Origin: Bradyrhizobium sp. 149
Lineage (GTDB): Bacteria > Pseudomonadota > Alphaproteobacteria > Rhizobiales > Xanthobacteraceae
Assembly: GCF_023073915.1 (NCBI RefSeq)
Contig: NZ_JADPKK010000023.1
Location: forward strand, 434,001-498,000
DNA length: 64,000 bases
Direction of reading: 5' to 3'
Of the stretch, positions 45,471 through 54,419 are shown in pieces. The position numbers were made by a program, and so were the translations under genes. Numbering within the stretch: position 1 is the first letter of the stretch; every line of letters starts with the position of its first letter. The notes below the pieces were generated by a model. It saw only the letters and a list, made by a program, of their open reading frames with translations. It made no database searches and had not been told where the DNA came from.

Positions 45471-46798
45471 GGACGCTCGGTTTCCGGAGTCTTCCCGGCA
45501 TTCAGCTTTTCGAACTGCCGCAGGATTTCGTTACCCCGCTTGACTGCGTCATCCATGGCCTGCTGCGGCAGCTTCTGACCGGCGAACACCGCCTCGACTT
45601 CCTGGCGCTGGGCCAGCATCGTCTGCACGAAGTTGCCGAAACGAAACCCGCGCGAATTCTCGTTCGGCGTGCCGCGCGAGAGCTGCAGCACCGCGATCTC
45701 CCTGGTCGGATGATCCTTGTAGTAGCCCCGCTCCCGCGCGAGCGCATAGGCTCGGTTGGTGGCGGGAACATAGCCGGTCGCGCCGTGCCACCAGACCTGG
45801 GTTTCCGGCTGCGCGACGAAATCCAGAAAGGCCGCGACGGCCTCGTAGCGCTCCGGCGTGTGGCCCTTCATGATCCAGATGGCCCCACCGCCGATGGTGC
45901 TGTTGAGAGGCGGATTGATGTCGCTCTCGTGCGGCAGAAAGGTGGCGCTCCACTTGATGGTCGCGTTGCGTTCGATGTTGCCGTGCGATGCGGTCGAATT
46001 GACGAAAGTCGAACACCGCCCCGACGTGAACAGCTGCTCGGGACTGAAGCCCTGGCCGGCGATCTGCATCAGGCCGTCATCGAGCCATTTCTTGAGCCGC
46101 GCGACTTGCGACACCACCTTCGTCTTGTTGTAGATGAACTCGGTGCCGAGCCCTTCGAAGCCGTTCGCAAGCGTACCGTAGGGCTGGTTATTGATGGCGC
46201 TGTAGTTCTCGAGCAGGCTCCAGTAGAAATCGCCGGGCAGCACCGTGCCGCACTCGCTGATCCCCTTGGACTTGATCGCGTAGAGCTGGCGCTCCAGCTC
46301 CTGCCAGGTGTCGGCCGGCTTATCGAAGCCCGCCTTCTGGAAGTGATCCTTGTTGTACCAAAAGATCGGCGTCGACGAGTTGAAGGGCATCGCCGACATC
46401 CGCCCCTTATAGCTCCAGAAGCTTGCCACGGGTTTGATGAAGTCCGCAAAGTCGATCTTGTAGCCCTTCTGCTCCACCAGGTCCTGCACGGGAACGATGG
46501 CTCCCGAGAGCAGCATCGTCATGTAACCGCGCTCGGCGATCTGCACCATTTCCGGCGGCCGCTTGGCGCGATAGGCGGCGATCACCCCGTTGGTCACCTC
46601 ATCATAGTTCCCCTTGGCAACCGCGACGACTGTGTACTTGTCCTGCGACGTGTTGAACTTCTCGACCAGCTCATTGAGCCGATCGGCGAGGACGCCACTC
46701 ATGGCGTGCCACCACTGTACCTCGACCCGCGCCTGTGCCGGACCAACCAACGCCAACGCGCCGAACAAGGCCGCAATGAATGCGACTTTCCTACCCAT
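45467..46798 (-). CDS. ugpB: sn-glycerol-3-phosphate/glycerophosphodiester-binding protein
   Basis: The start at 46798 has a GGAGG site and gives a signal peptide (MGRKVAFIAALFGALALVGP, cleavage near AQA). The 443-residue protein follows UgpB closely: VQWWHAMSGVLADRLNELVE, NTSQDKYTVVAVAKGNYDEV, MPFNSSTPIFWYNKDHFQKA, a Trp in the QVWWHGATGYVPATN block and NEILRQFEKL at the end. UgpB binds sn-glycerol-3-phosphate and glycerophosphocholine-like diesters. A pair of operator-like palindromes lies 37-70 bases upstream. It heads the B-A-E-Q-(phoD) operon. Confidence 0.93.
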   Translation of the reverse strand: MGRKVAFIAALFGALALVGPAQARVEVQWWHAMSGVLADRLNELVEKFNTSQDKYTVVAVAKGNYDEVTNGVIAAYRAKRPPEMVQIAERGYMTMLLSGAIVPVQDLVEQKGYKIDFADFIKPVASFWSYKGRMSAMPFNSSTPIFWYNKDHFQKAGFDKPADTWQELERQLYAIKSKGISECGTVLPGDFYWSLLENYSAINNQPYGTLANGFEGLGTEFIYNKTKVVSQVARLKKWLDDGLMQIAGQGFSPEQLFTSGRCSTFVNSTASHGNIERNATIKWSATFLPHESDINPPLNSTIGGGAIWIMKGHTPERYEAVAAFLDFVAQPETQVWWHGATGYVPATNRAYALARERGYYKDHPTREIAVLQLSRGTPNENSRGFRFGNFVQTMLAQRQEVEAVFAGQKLPQQAMDDAVKRGNEILRQFEKLNAGKTPETERP

Positions 46799-46834
46799 GG
46801 GCAGCCCTCCCTCGCCAGGCAAGAGGCCCGGTCT

Positions 46835-46868
46835 ATACATTTGTATCTCTATCATGACATATGTGTCA
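46835..46868. promoter_or_regulatory. tandem operator-like palindromes upstream of ugpB
   Basis: ATACATTTGTAT (46835-46846) and TGACATATGTGTCA (46855-46868) have centres exactly 21 bp apart, two helical turns. Both are near-perfect palindromes with an ACAT-TGT core shared with the site at 40126-40137. They lie in the 168-base gap between the kinase gene and ugpB, so ugpB has its own regulated promoter. Confidence 0.65.
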
Positions 46869-46966
46869 CGATGATGAAAGAGGGTCGAACGCCGCTCTCG
46901 TCCGGCAGCGGGACCGGCGTCAGATGCAAGCCGTGCTTGGGTGCGCCGGGTCCAGTCGGCATAGGG

Positions 46967-48595
46967 CTACGAAGCGCTTCTAATTGCCCGACCGACCTTC
47001 TGCAGGGCCTCGAAGGCCTTGAAGCGGCGATCGGCCCAGCCTGCCAAAACGGCCTGGGGGAGATGGATGTCTCCCAAGGCCGACATCGCCTCCATCGCCT
47101 CGCGGAGGTCGGCATGATCGCCCGAGGCAACCGATCCAAGCATTGCGGAGCCGAGAAGGACCGCCTCTGGGGAGGCCGACGCAGCGACCGTCAACCCCGT
47201 AATATCGGCGAGCACCTGCCGCACCAAGCGGCTCTTTGCGGCACCGCCGCTGACCACGATCGTATCGAGCGCAATGCCTTTGTCTTGCTGAGCGCGAACG
47301 ATCTGCCGGGCCCCGCAACCGAGGCCGCATAGCCCGGCAAGATACAGTGCCAGCAGGCTCTCGAGATCCGAGCGCATATCAAGGCCGGCAATCAACGCCC
47401 GCGCGTCAGGATCCGCGAACGGCGCGCGATTGCCGAGGAATTCGGGGACGACATGAAGCTCGCCGACCAACCCCGGGAGCCGTTCGGCACCGCCGCGTGA
47501 TTCAATTTCCGAGGCAAGCCAATCGGCAAGAGGCTGCTGCTTCTGGCTTGCCACTTGTGTTGCTTGCGCCGAATGCAGATGCATCTGCAGCAGATGCTCG
47601 ACCGCAGCGCCGGCGGCCGACTGCCCGCCTTCATTGAGCCAAAGCCCAGGCACCATGGCGGAGAAATAGGGTCCCCAAACACCGGGGACGAAAGACGGGT
47701 TCGGAGTGGTCGTCATGGTACAGGCGGACGTTCCAAAGACATAGGCCATGCGCGTCAGCACCGTACCCGCCGTACCGCGCGCCCCCACCGTACCAACGCC
47801 ACCGGCATGCGCATCGATCAGGCCTGCAGCGACCGGCGTGCCCGCCACGAGACCGACGTCGGCCGCTGCCTCCGCAGTCAGCCCCGCTGCCAGCCTCGTT
47901 CCGCCGGGCACGATCTCGGTGCCGATCCTGCGGAACTGCTCGTCCGCCAGCACGCCGAGGCCGACCTTGCGAAAGAATTTATCGTCCCAGCGGTCTTCGT
48001 GACCCAGATAGGTCCACTTGCAGGTCACGGTACAGATGGAGCGGGACAAGCTCCCTGTCGCACGCCACGTGAGAAAGTCGGTCAAGTCCATGAACTGCCA
48101 CGCACGGAAGAACGTGCCGGGCATGTTTTCGGCGAGCCACAACAGTTTCGGCGTCTCCATCTCGGGTGAGATCGTTCCGCCCACATAGTCGAGAACTTTC
48201 TCGCCCGTCTGGTTGATCCGGCGCGTCTGATCGGCGGCGCGGTGATCCATCCATACGATGACGTTACGAGCCGGATCGCCGGACGGCCCGACGGGCAGCG
48301 GCGCGCCCCCCTGGCCCAGCACCACCAGTGAGCAGGTCGCGTCGAAGCCGATGCCGGCGATGCCATCCGGCGCGATGCCGGCCTCCGCCACCGCGCCACG
48401 CACGCTGCGGCATACGGCACGCCAGATATCCTCGCTCGACTGCTCGACGATGTCGCCGGCCTCCCGCCAAAGCGCAACAGGGGCGCTGTCACTCCCGATC
48501 AGTCTACCGGAGCGGTCGAACACTCCGGCCCGTGCGCTGCCCGTGCCGACGTCGATGCCAAGAAAATTGCGGTTATCGAATTGCTTGGTCGTCAT
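46967..48595 (-). CDS. FGGY-family pentulose kinase (D-ribulokinase-like)
   Basis: The 542-residue protein has both FGGY halves: the N-terminal phosphate loop (LGIDVGTGSARAGVFD), IGFDATCSLVVL, IVWMDHRAADQ, the central ATP region (GTSACTMTTTPNPSF, then VPGVWGPY) and the C-terminal VVSGGAAKSRLVRQVLADIT. This order is the pentulose (ribulokinase) group rather than glycerol kinase. It would phosphorylate D-ribulose to ribulose-5-phosphate. It follows the ribitol-dehydrogenase-like gene by 22 bases, which supports that substrate. Confidence 0.9.
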   Translation of the reverse strand: MTTKQFDNRNFLGIDVGTGSARAGVFDRSGRLIGSDSAPVALWREAGDIVEQSSEDIWRAVCRSVRGAVAEAGIAPDGIAGIGFDATCSLVVLGQGGAPLPVGPSGDPARNVIVWMDHRAADQTRRINQTGEKVLDYVGGTISPEMETPKLLWLAENMPGTFFRAWQFMDLTDFLTWRATGSLSRSICTVTCKWTYLGHEDRWDDKFFRKVGLGVLADEQFRRIGTEIVPGGTRLAAGLTAEAAADVGLVAGTPVAAGLIDAHAGGVGTVGARGTAGTVLTRMAYVFGTSACTMTTTPNPSFVPGVWGPYFSAMVPGLWLNEGGQSAAGAAVEHLLQMHLHSAQATQVASQKQQPLADWLASEIESRGGAERLPGLVGELHVVPEFLGNRAPFADPDARALIAGLDMRSDLESLLALYLAGLCGLGCGARQIVRAQQDKGIALDTIVVSGGAAKSRLVRQVLADITGLTVAASASPEAVLLGSAMLGSVASGDHADLREAMEAMSALGDIHLPQAVLAGWADRRFKAFEALQKVGRAIRSAS

Positions 48596-48617
48596 CTGGG
48601 TTGCCGATCGGAAGGCG

Positions 48618-49346
48618 CTACAGATCGTTGCTCTGCGGCAGAATGACGAGGTCGCGGATGGTGACGTTTCTCGGACGCGTCAACATGAAAAGCACCGCCT
48701 GTGCGACTTCCACCGGCTGCATCAAGCCGCCAGCCGCCATTTCTTCCTCGATCTTTTCTTTGGGCCAGTCTTTGATGAGCGCGGTCACGACGGGGCCGGG
48801 CGCAACAGCGCCGACACGCAGACCATGCTTGGCGACCTGCCGACGCACAGTATGCACGAAAGCCTGCACGGCGTGCTTGGAGGCGGTATAGATCGGCTCC
48901 CAGACGACGGGGACGAGACCTGCGATCGAACTGGTGACGATGATGTCGCCGCTTTTGCGCTCGACCATGTGCGGCAGCACCGCATGGACCGAGCGGAACA
49001 GCGCATTGATGTTCAAATTGAGCATGCGGTCCCAGGCATCGGGATCGCCGCCAAGCACCTCGCCGCCGACATAGGCGCCAGCATTCGCATGGAAGATGTC
49101 CAGCTGGCCCGCCTTTTCCAATACCTGCGGCATCATCGATCCCATGCTCACGGGATCAGTGAGGTCGATACGTAACGGAATCGCCCGATCGCCCAGCTCG
49201 ACGCGGGCACTGTTCAGTGCCTCCTCCGCCCGATCGATCAGCACCACCCGCGCGCCGGCCCCGATCAACGTCCTGGCACATTCGAGTCCGATGCCCGACG
49301 CGGCGCCGGTGATCGCGGCAACTTTTCCTGCAATTTCCTGTGCCAA
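48618..49346 (-). CDS. short-chain dehydrogenase, ribitol 2-dehydrogenase-like
   Basis: The 242-residue SDR has the NAD motif (TGAASGIG), NAG in HANAGAYVGG, catalytic Ser (TSSIAG), and Tyr-Lys (YTASK). The stretch WDRMLNLNINALFRSVHAVL and PVVWEPIYTASKHAVQAFVH are close to rhizobial ribitol 2-dehydrogenases, as is the end DLVILPQSNDL. It would oxidise ribitol to D-ribulose. It lies between the importer permease gene (27 bases) and the pentulose kinase gene, forming a complete uptake-oxidation-phosphorylation route. Confidence 0.88.
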   Translation of the reverse strand: MAQEIAGKVAAITGAASGIGLECARTLIGAGARVVLIDRAEEALNSARVELGDRAIPLRIDLTDPVSMGSMMPQVLEKAGQLDIFHANAGAYVGGEVLGGDPDAWDRMLNLNINALFRSVHAVLPHMVERKSGDIIVTSSIAGLVPVVWEPIYTASKHAVQAFVHTVRRQVAKHGLRVGAVAPGPVVTALIKDWPKEKIEEEMAAGGLMQPVEVAQAVLFMLTRPRNVTIRDLVILPQSNDL

Positions 49347-49373
49347 GGCTTGTCCTTTTCTTGTGAGAGTTAT

Positions 49374-50630
49374 TCAAGCTCGGCCATGGGAGAGGCGTGA
49401 GCGCCGTGCCAGCGAATCGACGATGACCGCAATGGCAAGGACCGCGCCGGTGATCATGTACCGTAGCGACGAGGAGAGATCGAGCAACGTGAGACCGCTC
49501 GCGATGGACTGGATAACGATGACGCCGAGCAGCGCGGAATAGGCGCTCCCACGGCCGCCGAACAGGCTCGTGCCACCGATGACTGCGGCGGCGATCGCAT
49601 TGAGGTTCACATCCCCGGTCCCGGCCTGCTGGCTAGACGATGCCAGCCGCGCTGCGGCAAGAATGCCGCCAGCGGCCGCCAGCGTTGAGCACAGCATGAA
49701 CGCAGTCGAATAGACCCGGCGGACGTTGATGCCGGCGCGGCGCGCCGCCTCGCGATTGCCGCCGACGGCAGACATCGAGCGGCCCCATTTGGTCCGCGTC
49801 AACGCGTAGTTCATGACCACGCACAAGCCGACGAACAGACCGAACATCCAGGGAATGCCGCGCCCGAGATTGAGATAATAGACGACGAATTCGAGCACGA
49901 TGGTAACCAGCAGCGCCTTCAGCACCATGCGGCCAAGCGAACTGGCCGATAGCCCCGCCTGCCGCCGCCGCGCGGCCGTGCGGTAGCCGGTCACGAACAT
50001 GACCAGACTCGCGACCGCCGCCAGCACATAGGACACGATCGGCGGCATGACGAGCATCTGCCCGAAATTGACCAGCGGTGATCCGTACGGAAGATTGATC
50101 GAGCCGGAGGAGCCGAGCAGATATAGCTGCAGGCCGAGCCACGCCAGCAGGCCGGCCAGCGTCGAAACGAAGCTCGGCATTCCCAGGCGATTGAACAAAA
50201 ACGCATAGAGCGCGCCGATGGCAGCGCCCACCACGAGCGCCGTGACGATCGCCGCGGCCACCGGCCAATCTTGAGCGACCCAAAGCACGCCGACGAGCGC
50301 GGATGCAAACCCACTCACCGACCCAACCGAGAGATCGATCTCGCCGACCATCAGGATACAGACGATGCCTAGCGAGATGACGCCCACCGTCGAGCAATCA
50401 AACAGCAAATTGACCAGATTGTTGGGCGCGAGAAAAACAGGATTGAGACTCTCGAATGCCGTGCAGATGACAATGAGCCCGACGACGACCGGCAGCGAAC
50501 CGAGGTCGCCCGACCGTACGCGGTCGACAAAAGCGCTGATCGTGTTTCCAAGCGTGTCCGCGTGCTTGACCCGTTCGTCGCTGCGGTCGAGCGGCCGCTC
50601 CGTCGAAACCTGTTGCGTGTCGCCGGTCAT
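49374..50630 (-). CDS. CUT2 ABC importer permease (RbsC/XylH type)
   Basis: The 418-residue protein starts with about 50 soluble residues and then has ten or so membrane helices. The conserved region MVGEIDLSVGSVSGFASALV and the NREAARRAGINVRRVYSTAF loop with ATGDVNLNAIAAAVIGGTSL-like text identify the CUT2 family. The start overlaps the ATPase stop (ATGA). With the neighbouring dehydrogenase, ribitol or a related pentitol is the probable substrate. Confidence 0.9.
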   Translation of the reverse strand: MTGDTQQVSTERPLDRSDERVKHADTLGNTISAFVDRVRSGDLGSLPVVVGLIVICTAFESLNPVFLAPNNLVNLLFDCSTVGVISLGIVCILMVGEIDLSVGSVSGFASALVGVLWVAQDWPVAAAIVTALVVGAAIGALYAFLFNRLGMPSFVSTLAGLLAWLGLQLYLLGSSGSINLPYGSPLVNFGQMLVMPPIVSYVLAAVASLVMFVTGYRTAARRRQAGLSASSLGRMVLKALLVTIVLEFVVYYLNLGRGIPWMFGLFVGLCVVMNYALTRTKWGRSMSAVGGNREAARRAGINVRRVYSTAFMLCSTLAAAGGILAAARLASSSQQAGTGDVNLNAIAAAVIGGTSLFGGRGSAYSALLGVIVIQSIASGLTLLDLSSSLRYMITGAVLAIAVIVDSLARRSRLSHGRA

Positions 50631-51451
50631 CGCCCAAGCTCCGGCGACGGATGGGCGCCGCGCCGGCTGGCGCGGCGAGAAACCGAGTTTTCGTCCGCAC
50701 CGGTAATCGCCGTGACGAGATCCTGGTTGGAGACGTCGGGCTCGAATTCGCCGTTGTTGCGACCGAGGCGCAGCACGACGATCCGGTCGGCAACCGCGCG
50801 AACGTCCTCCATGTTGTGGCTGATCATGATGACGCCGAGGCCGCGGGCGCGAACACGCTCGACGAGGTCGAGCACCTCAGCGGTCTGGGCGACGCCAAGT
50901 GCGGCGGTCGGCTCGTCGAGCAGGATGAGCTTTGGCTCGGTCAGCAGCGAGCGAGCGATCGCCACGGTCTGGCGCTGTCCGCCGGAGAGCGAGGCCACGG
51001 GCTCTCGCACGCTCGGGATCCGCGCCGACAATTGGTTGAGCAACGTCCAGGCGCGAAGCTCCATGGAGACCTCGTCGAGCCGCAGCGGATTGAGCTCGCG
51101 GCCGAGGAAAATATTTGCGACCACGTCGAGATTCTCGCAGAGCGCCAAATCCTGGAAAACGGTGGCGATGCCGAGACCGAGCGCGGTGGCCGGATCGGAC
51201 AGGACAACAGGCTGGCCGCCGAAGGCAATCGACCCGGAGGTGGGTTGATGCACGCCGGCAAGGATCTTCACCAGCGTGGATTTTCCTGCACCGTTGTCGC
51301 CTACGAGTGCCACAACCTCGCCGGCATGCACGTCGAGATCCACGTTGGTCAGGGCGGACACGGCGCCGAAATGCTTGGAAATTCCGCGAAGACTCAAGAC
51401 CGGCTTGCGCGGTCCGCCCTGCGCGTCATCGACATCCGAGATCGTGGTCAT
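50627..51451 (-). CDS. CUT2 ABC importer ATPase, single nucleotide-binding domain
   Basis: At 274 residues it has one ATPase domain only (Walker A GDNGAGKST, signature LSGGQRQ, Walker B LILLDEPTAAL, His in ISHNM). RbsA/MglA proteins have two, so two copies of this protein must assemble with the permease. This single-domain form is known from fructose-type (Frc) importers of rhizobia. The last 30 residues are a basic, variable tail. It sits 60 bases after the binding-protein gene. Confidence 0.9.
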   Translation of the reverse strand: MTTISDVDDAQGGPRKPVLSLRGISKHFGAVSALTNVDLDVHAGEVVALVGDNGAGKSTLVKILAGVHQPTSGSIAFGGQPVVLSDPATALGLGIATVFQDLALCENLDVVANIFLGRELNPLRLDEVSMELRAWTLLNQLSARIPSVREPVASLSGGQRQTVAIARSLLTEPKLILLDEPTAALGVAQTAEVLDLVERVRARGLGVIMISHNMEDVRAVADRIVVLRLGRNNGEFEPDVSNQDLVTAITGADENSVSRRASRRGAHPSPELGR

Positions 51452-51511
51452 GTCCCAATTCGCCCTCTCGTCGTCCGTCCCGGCCGCCGGTAGCGGCCGG
51501 GACCGACGTCG

Positions 51512-52585
51512 TTACTGCGTGATGCCAAGCTTCTTGCAACCCGCGGCATATCGGCCCGTGCAGAGCTGATCGGCCGTCTGGATCTTCTTGTCGATGATCT
51601 CCGCCTTCAGGTTCTCCTGAGTGACGACGGCCGGCACGAATAGCTTCGATGGCGCATTGAAAAGCGTGGTTTCCGCCTTGGGCGTCTCGCCGGAGAGGAA
51701 TTTCACTGCCGCTTGCGCCGCCGCAGCTGCCACGATCTCACTGGGTTTGGAGATCGTGTTGTACTGATCGCCGGCGATGACGAGCTGAAGCGCGGCAATC
51801 GTGGCATCGTTGCCTGTCACCGGCGGCACCGGATCAACACCTGCGGCCTTGAAAGCTGCAATTGCGCCACCGCCCGTGCCATCATTGGCGGCCACGACGC
51901 CGAGGATTTTCTTGCCGAAGCGGGTGATCTGGCCGCTCGCCCACTGCTGCGCCTTCGGCGGCGCCCAGTCCGGCGTGTCGTATTCGGCCAGAATTGGATA
52001 GCCGCTCTTGTCAAGGCCCTCGTGGATACCCTTCTTGATGAGTCCCGCAGCGGCATCGGTCGGAGACCCATTGATTTCAAGCACGCCTTCGCCCTCCTTG
52101 GCCGTCACGTTGGCGGCCTTGAGATGCTTGACGAGCGACTCGGAGATGGCCTTGCCGATGGCTTGATTGTCGAAGGACACGTAGAAATCGACTTTGGCGT
52201 CGGGGACCGGCCGGTCGTAGGCTATGACCTTGATGCCCTGCGACTGCGCCATCTTGACGAGGGAGGCCGCCGCGGTCGAGTCGACCGGGTCGAGCACGAT
52301 CACCTTGGCGCCCTGCGAGATCACCGAATTGAACTGCTGTTGCTGCCGTGCGGCGTCCGCGCTGGCGTTCTGGTAGATCACTTTGCAACTGGCGCAGAGC
52401 TTCTTCATCTCCGCGGCGAAGCCCGGATAATCATGTTGTTCGTAGCGGGTGGAAGCCTGGTCCGGCATGAGGAAGGCAACGGTCGCGTCCTTCACCTCTG
52501 CTGCCTGCGAGAACATGGCCGTTATGCCGAGCAGCGACAGCGCCAGGGCAAGTGTGCCCGTATGTTTCGGGGAGAATCTTTTCAT
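51512..52585 (-). CDS. CUT2 ABC importer sugar/polyol-binding protein
   Basis: The 357-residue protein has a signal peptide (THTGTLALALSLLGITAMFS-like start, cleavage near SQAA) and a periplasmic-binding-protein type I fold: ATVAFLMPDQASTRYEQHDY, AKVIVLDPVDSTAAASLVK, GIKVIAYDRPV and GVVAANDGTGGGAIAAFKAA. It resembles XylF/ChvE-type proteins. Its operon (dehydrogenase and pentulose kinase) points to ribitol or a related pentitol. Confidence 0.9.
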   Translation of the reverse strand: MKRFSPKHTGTLALALSLLGITAMFSQAAEVKDATVAFLMPDQASTRYEQHDYPGFAAEMKKLCASCKVIYQNASADAARQQQQFNSVISQGAKVIVLDPVDSTAAASLVKMAQSQGIKVIAYDRPVPDAKVDFYVSFDNQAIGKAISESLVKHLKAANVTAKEGEGVLEINGSPTDAAAGLIKKGIHEGLDKSGYPILAEYDTPDWAPPKAQQWASGQITRFGKKILGVVAANDGTGGGAIAAFKAAGVDPVPPVTGNDATIAALQLVIAGDQYNTISKPSEIVAAAAAQAAVKFLSGETPKAETTLFNAPSKLFVPAVVTQENLKAEIIDKKIQTADQLCTGRYAAGCKKLGITQ

Positions 52586-52777
52586 TCAGACTTTCCTTTC
52601 CAGAACTAGAGTGCTGTGGTTGATCCTTGAAGATGGGCCTTCGCGGCTTCCGTCCCCGACGAGTGCAGGTGCTCCGAAGCCGCGGAAATTCCTGGACAAG
52701 CGATTCCTGTCGCGGGCTGCTGTCGCATGCCCGCGTCATTCTTTCCGTGGTGATCGTCTCCTTTTGCTCTTCGCCGG

Positions 52778-53662
52778 CTAGGCAGCGTGCGCCGTATTGA
52801 TGTTTTGCGCCAGCAATCGCCTGAAGCGCGAAGGCGGCATGCCTTTCTCTGCCAAAAACTGCCGGTTGAAATTGGAGAGATTGTTGAAGCCGACTTCGAA
52901 GCAGATGTCGGTGATGGACGCCTGCTCGTCACTCATCAGGATCTGGCAGGCGAGGTTGACGCGAAGGCGCTTGACGTATCGCACCAGTGGCATGCCGGTG
53001 TGGCGGCGGAAGGAGCGCGAAAACGCGCTCTGCGACTGGCCGGCGATTGCCGCGAGCTCCGCTTCACCGAAAGGCTGCGTCAGGTTCTGACGGATGAAGG
53101 CGAGCGCCTTGTTCATGCCCGCAGACATATAACCCGACGGGTCGGGCAGATAATTCGGGCTGGAGAGCGGGCGCGCATTGCGGGCGCGGCAGAGTGTTCC
53201 CAAGATCATCAGGAACAGCTCGATCCGACGCACGCCGTTCGCCGTCACGATCTCCTCCATGAGCGAGGCGATTTTGTCGCTCGTGCTGCGGGTGAAAAGC
53301 GCGCCGCGGCGGGAGAATTCCAGCAGCGAGGCAAGGCCGGAGAGCTCAGGCATGATCTTTATCAGGTCGCCTATAAATTCTTCACTGAACTGGAGGACGC
53401 GTCCCCGCAGCGGAATGGTACTCCCCGCCGGCAGATCACTCACCCAGTTGTGCGGCAGGTTGGGACCGGTAAGGACGAGATTGCCCGGCTCGAACTCGCC
53501 GATAAAGTCGCCGACGAAATAGCGACCGCAGGTGGCTACAACCTGATGGAGCTCGAATTCGGGGTGGAAATGCCAGCGGACCGTGTGGAATGGGTAGCCG
53601 TGCGACCACGCCTTGAACGACTCGCCCCGCCGTATCTGGACAACTTCCAGGTCCGGTTCCAT
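52778..53662 (-). CDS. AraC-family regulator with N-terminal cupin
   Basis: The 294-residue protein has a cupin sensor (TVRWHFHPEFELHQVVA, then GPNLPHNWV) and two C-terminal helix-turn-helix units (FGEAELAAIAGQSQSAFSRS; ITDICFEVGFNNLSNFNRQF), followed by the usual PSRFRR end. It lies 192 bases upstream of the importer operon on the same strand and is its probable activator. Its own promoter must lie to the right of 53662. No HTH residue is missing. Confidence 0.92.
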   Translation of the reverse strand: MEPDLEVVQIRRGESFKAWSHGYPFHTVRWHFHPEFELHQVVATCGRYFVGDFIGEFEPGNLVLTGPNLPHNWVSDLPAGSTIPLRGRVLQFSEEFIGDLIKIMPELSGLASLLEFSRRGALFTRSTSDKIASLMEEIVTANGVRRIELFLMILGTLCRARNARPLSSPNYLPDPSGYMSAGMNKALAFIRQNLTQPFGEAELAAIAGQSQSAFSRSFRRHTGMPLVRYVKRLRVNLACQILMSDEQASITDICFEVGFNNLSNFNRQFLAEKGMPPSRFRRLLAQNINTAHAA

Positions 53663-53814
53663 GTCCGCTCCCTTCGGGCCGGTGCGGCTTGCGATGATCC
53701 GCCCTGTTCCCTTATCGGCTGAATTTGCTCAGCGCTTCCTCTCGTCGGGAGAGTAGCGACCGGTCCCTAGGCACGCCACCACCATTTCAATGTGCAACTG
53801 ATACTTTTTTGATG

Positions 53815-54215
53815 TGCAGAACGCCGTCCCGAGCCCCCCGTCGTGCCCTAGGCGTGTGCGGATCGGCTGCAGCCGCTGCTCCGGGAGTGCTTGGACGCCG
53901 CGCTCAAGATGAACGGATTGCGGACGCGATGCCGATCGCACGCGAGCGCGGCCCAGACCGACTCGAATCTCCTGACGCAAGCACAGCGGGGACCGCCGCC
54001 TCATCCTGGCTGCGGCCGAGGCCGACCGCGCAGGCGCCGTTGGGTTTGCAGGTGGCATCGCGTTCATCGGCGCTGCGGATGGAGGTGGTGCTAAGCCCAC
54101 CCGCGTAATCCTGCAGGCTGCCGATAGGCTGTGAAGGCCATGCAACGCCAGCCAGACGATGGAGGAGATCGTGCGCCACACCAACCTATGGCTTCTCGGA
54201 GCCAAGCTCGCAGCG
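53815..54215 (+). pseudogene. decayed copy of the 25.5-kb Tat-peptide and membrane-protein pair
   Basis: RRALGVCGSAAAAA, ATGCCGATCGCA, LLTQAQRGPP, the Arg/Trp/His block (RRRRWVCRWHRVHRRCGWRW) and then MEEIVRHTNLWLLGAKLAAL match the intact pair at 25476-26077 in the same order and orientation. The first gene is frameshifted several times and the second is cut after about 20 codons, where unrelated DNA begins. Confidence 0.75.
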
Positions 54216-54218
54216 CTT

Positions 54219-54330
54219 CACCACAAATTCGGACTGGTCGGCAGACGTCCGCTTTGGTGCGGAACGCAGACCTGGTGAGGCCAATGCGGAAAATCTGCTT
54301 CCGAGGATAATGAGGCTGATAGCCCTTCAG
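54219..54330 (-). repeat. possible rhizobial intergenic repeat
   Basis: The minus translation RSAFRTKADVCRP resembles the short x-T/P-KAD-V strings that recur in spurious Bradyrhizobium intergenic frames. Only one unit is seen in this window, so this is a weak call. Confidence 0.25.
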
Positions 54331-54419
54331 CACGTGCTCGCGAACAAGGGCTGAGCGGGCGGCCGCAGCACGATGCGTAGCGACGAAGTGCCGGACATGT
54401 GCGCTGACTGCAGGTGTTC

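Noticed and set aside
45374..47332. 652-codon plus-strand frame
   Set aside because: Antisense of ugpB and part of the kinase gene; His/Arg-rich shadow composition.
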